This document shows positions 59,434 through 64,000 of a DNA stretch of 64,000 nt, in pieces. The notes below the pieces were generated by a model, which had not been told where the DNA came from, did no database searches, and saw nothing but the letters and a program-made list of their open reading frames with translations. The first letter of the stretch is position 1. The number at the start of each line of letters is the position of its first letter. Origin of the DNA: Quercus robur (lineage: Eukaryota > Streptophyta > Magnoliopsida > Fagales > Fagaceae); contig NC_065537.1 of NCBI RefSeq assembly GCF_932294415.1, positions 63,688,290 through 63,752,289 of the forward strand. Direction: 5' to 3'. A program made the position numbers and the translations under genes.

Positions 59434-59516
59434 TTCAATTGGTTGCCTCTGCTTACCTGTATAATTACTTTCTTCTCCAAATTTACATAATAATTTATTT
59501 GCCGTAATGCATCTTC

Positions 59517-59590
59517 CAGGTTCCTCTGATTCCTCACGGATAATTTCTCGATCCATTTTTTGTAGTAAATCATAAGGACTGTAGTTGAAC
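59517..59590 (-). pseudogene. NB-ARC tail fragment of a TNL, in frame with the MAPKKK
   Basis: Reads LLQKMDREIIREESEEPGRC, the block following the MHD motif of TNLs (compare LLQEVGWEIIRAESKKPEKR in TNL-A). Homology ends abruptly at about 59515 and the MEKK1-type leader begins. The frame is shared with the kinase, and an ATG at 59556 would add 41 residues before the normal kinase start. It is probably the target exon of the retrocopy insertion. Confidence 0.7.
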
Positions 59591-59689
59591 AAAGAAAAAG
59601 AGAAAATAAATCAAACGTCAATAAGTAACATTTAATTGGAAAACAAAGAGATCATCAAGACTCAAGAAGAGTATAAAACAAAATAGAAA

Positions 59690-60095
59690 TGACCATCCGG
59701 CGAACATGCGGCAAAATTTGCCAAATAGTAGATTTTTAGAAAAAATTTTGCTACAGATCATGCGGATGAAACATTTTAGTTAGTTGGACTGTGTTTTGAA
59801 AATTGAGTTTAACAAACTCGAGTTCCAACCTATTCTCTCTTTAGATGAAGTCTGACATGGACAAAAAATAAAAAAGGTGGAACTCGAGTTCCATTTGTAC
59901 AGAACTCGAGTTTCCTAAACTCGAGTTCTATGTGAAAAAACTTGGAACTTGAGTTTTAGAAACTCGAGTTCCATTTAAAAAAAAAAAAAAAACAGTATAA
60001 CTAACTAATTAGTTTCCTCCACATGCTTTTTTACTAATATTTTTCTAAAAATATGCTTTTCTGCAAATTTTTACGTGAACATGCTGAACATGGAA
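59690..60095. mobile_element. Imperfect inverted-repeat element with AACTCGAGTT motifs
   Basis: The left arm (AACATGCGGCAAAATTTGCC, ATTTTTAGAAAAA) and right arm (TTTTTCTAAAAATATGC, GCAAATTTTTACGTGAACATG) are imperfect inverses. Inside, five or six copies of AACTCGAGTT-type words alternate in orientation. Same style as 18082-18406 and 25484-26235, but without clear target duplication. Confidence 0.45.
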
Positions 60096-60604
60096 TTGCT
60101 ACCATAAAAATATTTCTCTAGGACAATAGGTGATGATTAACTGCTGTTGTTTCTCGTCTTTTTGGGTGATTATGAAGGTATTACTAATTAAATTCTCTTA
60201 CATCATTTCACTTTTTGAATACTAAAATTCTGTTTACACAGATCACAGTTTTAGCAAGTGTTCTTGACCATACATACATTCATCTACTTGGATGCTTTTT
60301 TCTTGGCAATTCTACAATTAGCAATGCATTATTCTCACAACAAAACTCAGGAGCATGGCATCTGCAATCAATTGTTGAATTTTGATGATTTTCCCCTTCA
60401 GGATTTTTTTATTTTTTTGGAGAATGTCCCCCTCAGGAATTTTGATATTGTTTATATGCGGTAAGTAGTCAAATTTAACACATAAGGACAATGATGTGTA
60501 CAAACAGTATATATTTTAATTTTTAATACAATCAAAACTGAAACGAAAAATTAATTAAGTATTACGGTCAGAACAAGCAAAAAAAGATTCTCATTAAAAG
60601 AAGA

Positions 60605-61385
60605 TCAGAAGTTTTACCCTTTCTCTAAATGCTCTCCAGAGATTTTGGTCAGTTCTTTTGAAGTGTCCACCTTCTCTTGGTTCTCCTGGAAACGTTTTAC
60701 GTGTTAGGAATTTAAACTAATGCCTAAAACCAATGAGACGTGAAAACAGAGATTAAAAAAAATGTGTAAATAAATAATTACATACACAGATTTACGTGGT
60801 TAAGCAATGTGCCTATGTCTATGGAGCTGCAAAGATTTTCACTATGTCAAAGAAAATACAACAGTGACATTACAAATTTCAATTTATCAAACCCTAATTC
60901 TGAAGCAACATTATTTATATCCTAAACAACGGCATAGCTAAAAATGGGTCAAGCCTCCATTCTATAGACTAAACCTCACATTATCTCCCATTTAAAACTA
61001 TAATATTTCCAAGTTGAGTCAGGTTATTAATCGAATCAAAACAAAACTAGAATCCACATATCACAACACATTTATTTTTTTGGGTAGAAAATGGGCAACA
61101 CTCTTATCCCTCCCTCCATGCATTAAACACAAATTCTCCCAAGCACTACGTGAAAAACTTTGAAGAAAATGATGATCGCCATCCTTCCCATCCTCGATTT
61201 CTCAATTGCATCCAAGAGTATCTTAGAAATGGGCTCTCCCATCATAGCTTCTTTATTGTCCTTGAAGGGGATAAGCTCGTGATCTTTCAAAGGTATAATA
61301 TAGATAGTCGGTAACATTATTGTAGGTGTCTTCACCTCAAAAATTGAGGAAAATGTCATATTATGGATGTTGGTGCTTGCTATTT
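60605..61385 (-). pseudogene. TIR exon pseudogene of a TNL with ~370-bp insertion
   Basis: The 5' part (about 61085-61385) in the TIR frame reads YDIFLNF, then a stop in place of Arg, then GEDT, so the TIR-1 motif is broken. The next codons (EAMMGEPISKILLDAIEKSRM) are in another frame, showing an indel. The 3' part (60605-60712) matches the end of TNL-A/B TIR exons (NQEKVDTSKELTKISGEHLEK-like). Between them, about 75 nt of TIR sequence are missing and replaced by about 370 nt beginning TGTTAGGAATTT and ending ATCACAACACA, of repeat character. Clearly non-functional. Confidence 0.75.
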
Positions 61386-61877
61386 GGTTGTTTATAATCA
61401 AGCAATTGTGATCACATATTGGAATTTATTTTTAATTAATCTATAAACCGCTACAAAATTAATTTGGATTTGTCAAATTATCAATTCTCCCAAAAACTTA
61501 AAATATTAGGAGATAGTGAATTTATTCATTTAATCTAACAATCCCCCTTCAAATTACTGATAAATGTGAAGTATGGTGGACACAAGAGATTGAACCCAAA
61601 ACCTCTTTCTCTAATATCATGTTAAATTACCGATTCTCTCAAAAACTTAAGCTATTAGGAGATGATGAATTTATTCATTTAACCTAACAGGGCTAAAAAA
61701 CTGGTTCTTTCAATATTTTTGGGGTTGAACCATCTTAATGTGCTGGTTATTTAATAAATGAATAAATAAATCAGAAGCATATGTCAGCATCAATTTCATA
61801 TATCCTAAACAATCAAGTGAAATGTATTTTGTCTAATGAATGAGAGTGAGAGTGAGAGAGGGAGGGAGATGACTTAC

Positions 61878-62585
61878 CAGCAGGTCACTTTGGCCAAGTT
61901 GAATCTCAGTTTCATCATTAGTCTCCGGTTGTTCAATTAGCCTTGGAAATATTTTAACTTCAAAGTCAATATTATTATTAGAAAAGATTTTTCTTTGAAG
62001 TCCTTTATCAACATGGTATTGTTCATTTATTTTTTTTTGATCCTCTTGTTGTTTACAAACAAGCTGTCGATTCTCTGAAATCAATTTGTTGCAGTATTTT
62101 AGTTCTTGCTCAAACTGCACTTGATCGTGCTGGTACAAAAGTTGTAACGCACAATTCTGCACTATCACGCCTAACCAATCACTCTCAAATGAGGCCTCAA
62201 TGTGGCTGCAGTGTCGCAACATATTCTTAAATGGCTTTCCTGGTACGTAGCATATCCAAATGAATTCACCTAGATTAAGTAACCACGTGATTTCTTCTTT
62301 ATTGGTGGAGAAAGCAATTTTCTGATTATCAACATTAGCCATACTTGTTTGGCATTGACAATATAGGAAGTGAGATTTTCCTGATGCCAGATTGCTAAAG
62401 ATGATGTTTGGATCCCCATTGATGGAGAAAGAAGCATACAGAACAAGTCCCATCCAATTACTATCGTGGTACAAATTTGAGGGTAGGTCAATTGTCACTG
62501 AGTGTCCATGATTCGGATGACTAAACCAGTCTTGAATTTTACTTGGAGGGAAACAAAAATTATACAAAGTGGATGGATGAAAGTC
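61878..62585 (-). CDS. TNL-C: C-JID exon (like TNL-A unit 4)
   Basis: 236 residues, phase 0 at both ends (acceptor GTAG|GACTTTCAT, donor CTG|GTAAGTC): CFPPSKIQDWFSHPNHG, DLPSNLYHDSNWMGLVLY, EFIWICYVPGKPF and NCALQLLYQHD, then a charged tail (QQEDQKKINEQYHVDKG) and QLGQSDLL. It is clearly paralogous to 3769-4461. No stop. No unit-5/6 copies follow on the left, so the array of this gene is shorter here or ends with intron sequence. Confidence 0.85.
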
Positions 62586-62794
62586 CTACAAAAGAGTAAT
62601 ACCGCATAATTAGAGAGAGAGCTAATCATATTTGTTTAGTGTTGAATATAATATTATATAATCCTTGTTTGGTGGCATGTTTTGTACGAACAAATCCGTA
62701 TAAATGCACTTAGCAAAACCAATAGTTCATATAAATGTTAAAGGTATTGCCAATTTTACTATAAAATTCTTACAAACTTAGGTGACAAATCTGA

Positions 62795-62885
62795 CGATAG
62801 CGAGTCATGGCTGAACCACTCTGAGATTTCACTTTGAAGAATACATTGATCGAAAATACTATGATTGTTATAACGGTCCTGCAAG
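62795..62885 (-). pseudogene. Truncated C-JID exon start (unit-3 type)
   Basis: Reads DRYNNHSIFDQCILQSEISE then WFSHDS after an acceptor (TTGCAG|GAC). It corresponds to the first 25 residues of TNL-A exon 8 (6435 leftwards), then similarity stops at about 62795. The remaining two-thirds of the domain are absent; an intact-looking 3' end of the same exon type lies at 63948-64000. Probably a partial duplication or deletion product. Confidence 0.7.
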
Positions 62886-63187
62886 ACATATCAGAAATGA
62901 TAATCAAGCTTGACTAAGTTTGTGTGATGGTAACATAGTTATGAGCCCTATAAACATGTTGACCAAGAAAATTTTACCCACAACAGAAAGGATACTACCA
63001 AGGGTGGCATTGCTGTTACTGAAACCACATCATTAATTAGAAGACAATAGATTAAATTTGTGTTTAGAAAGACTTAAGTTGTCAATAAATGAGGCTCAAA
63101 AGTCATAAATGTTCCTTGTCATATTCTAGTTTGAAATCAAAGATCAATAATGAAATTTATTACTAATTAAAGAAAGTTTATATTGCC

Positions 63188-63300
63188 AAGAGTCTTGTAG
63201 CTCAACTTATTGGTACTTTTCGGTGTTTCCATGGAAGCATCCAAGATTCAAATCTCCCCTATTCCAACTATCAAATTATCAAAATTCTAAAAAATAGTGT
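63188..63300 (+). mobile_element. tRNA-type SINE fragment
   Basis: AGTCTTGTAGCTCAACTTATTGG (A-box region) is followed by AAGATTCAAATCTCCCC (B-box) at 63242-63258. This arrangement fits widespread plant tRNA-type SINEs. The 3' end is not defined. Confidence 0.55.
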
Positions 63301-63947
63301 AGTTGGAGAAAAGTATATATAATTGAAGATTTATTATTATGGAATTTAGGATTCGTGTCAATAACATAATAAGTAAATTAGCTTTAATTACTTTTTGTGT
63401 TGTATTTAAAAATCAGTGATGCTAGAGTCTTCAAATTGATGTATCTCCCATCCTAAAAAAGTAATTTAATTTTATAACATTATTGAGGTGGCACCATTGA
63501 TCAATCACATTCATTAATACATAGTTTGTAGGCCTTTTTGTTAAAATATTTGTAGTAGTTTTAATATTTTTCTTTGATTAGTGAAATATCAATTTATAAA
63601 ATTTATGTGATAAAATTTATAATATCTCTAACATCATCAAAAGCATATTTCAAGGAACATATGGTATTAGGTCTTATAAAATTTTGAGAAAAACTTGTTA
63701 CACACACCATTACACACATGAAAAAGCAAAGTACGATTTCCACAACTAGGAAATTGTTTCAATTGCTTTTTTGCATATGTAAAAGTGTGTGTATTAACGT
63801 TCCTGTAATAAACATTATTCTAAAATTTAATATGGATCATGAAGTGGGAAGCCAATCTCAATGGAATAAGATCAGGTTTGTGTTAGAGAAAGAAACCAAC
63901 ACCTTTACGTTAATGTTTTTTGCACTATTTTAGTATAGAAATCTTAC

Positions 63948-64000
63948 CAAGGCGGCAGTTTTGTAGAATTGCTCATAAGAATAGTGACCAGAAGTTCCCC
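63948..64000 (-). CDS. TNL-C: 3' end of a C-JID exon, cut by window edge
   Basis: The minus-strand donor KTAAL|GTAAGA and the preceding codons match the end of TNL-A exon 8 (YKTGAL|GTAAAA at 5719). The plus-strand flank (AATCTCAATGGAATAAG, GGTTTGTGTTAGAGAAAG) matches 5615-5660. The body of the exon, and presumably the rest of TNL-C, continues beyond position 64000. Confidence 0.7.

Noticed and set aside
60713-61084. Insertion in the TIR pseudogene as a solo LTR (TGTTAGG...AACA)
   Set aside because: Start looks like an LTR, but no matching 5-bp duplication or inverted end was found, and host sequence is deleted at the junction, so the class is left open.

Overview
The window is nuclear DNA from a flowering plant, almost certainly a woody eudicot. 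TIR-NB-ARC-LRR (TNL) resistance genes, which grasses lack, dominate it. The intergenic DNA is AT-rich and full of MITEs, SINEs, LINE relics and Helitrons. The overall look (repeated post-LRR domains, PP2, foldback elements) suggests a rosid tree, possibly Fagaceae, but that is an inference from style and not from a marker.

The backbone is a tandem TNL cluster, all on the minus strand. TNL-A (2355-13442) can be modelled as 11 exons with consistent phases and no stop: TIR, NB-ARC, a short LRR exon, the main LRR exon, then six successive C-JID/post-LRR units. The predicted protein is about 2,321 residues, an architecture otherwise best known from the Prunus nematode-resistance gene Ma. TNL-B (38029-50726) is a paralogue with one C-JID. 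Its LRR exon is split by a 6.8 kb nested Helitron; removing the Helitron restores the reading frame exactly. A TNL-C begins beyond the right edge. Only its 3' C-JID exons (61878-62585, 62795-62885, 63948-64000) are in view, in the same order as in TNL-A.

Between them lie fragments. A dead TIR exon (60605-61385) and a scrap of NB-ARC (59517-59590) sit next to an intronless MEKK1-type MAPKKK (57841-59433). The kinase reads in frame with the NB-ARC scrap and looks like a retrocopy. A PHLOEM PROTEIN 2-like C-terminal gene piece (34360-35034) follows TNL-B on the same strand.

Mobile DNA: a two-gene PIF/Harbinger element with terminal inverted repeats (about 26365-31843) carries an intact transposase with a DDE triad and a Myb-like partner with one in-frame stop. 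A Helitron complex (39611-46456) carries a captured piece of an RRP17/NOL12 rRNA-processing gene. There are also a 1.07 kb Helitron (36699-37771), a Helitron 5' end (1-432), a solo LTR with perfect 5-bp target duplication (32418-32862), a foldback MULE-like element with 10-bp target duplication (25484-26235), PIF-type MITEs with TAA/TTA duplications (23580-24917, 53756-54250), several tRNA-type SINEs and two LINE relics.

The 5' flanks of TNL-A and TNL-B share duplicated blocks out to several kb, and at least three relics of a TNL first-exon/promoter unit remain. The cluster therefore grew by segmental duplication followed by transposon invasion. No rRNA, tRNA or CRISPR features were seen.
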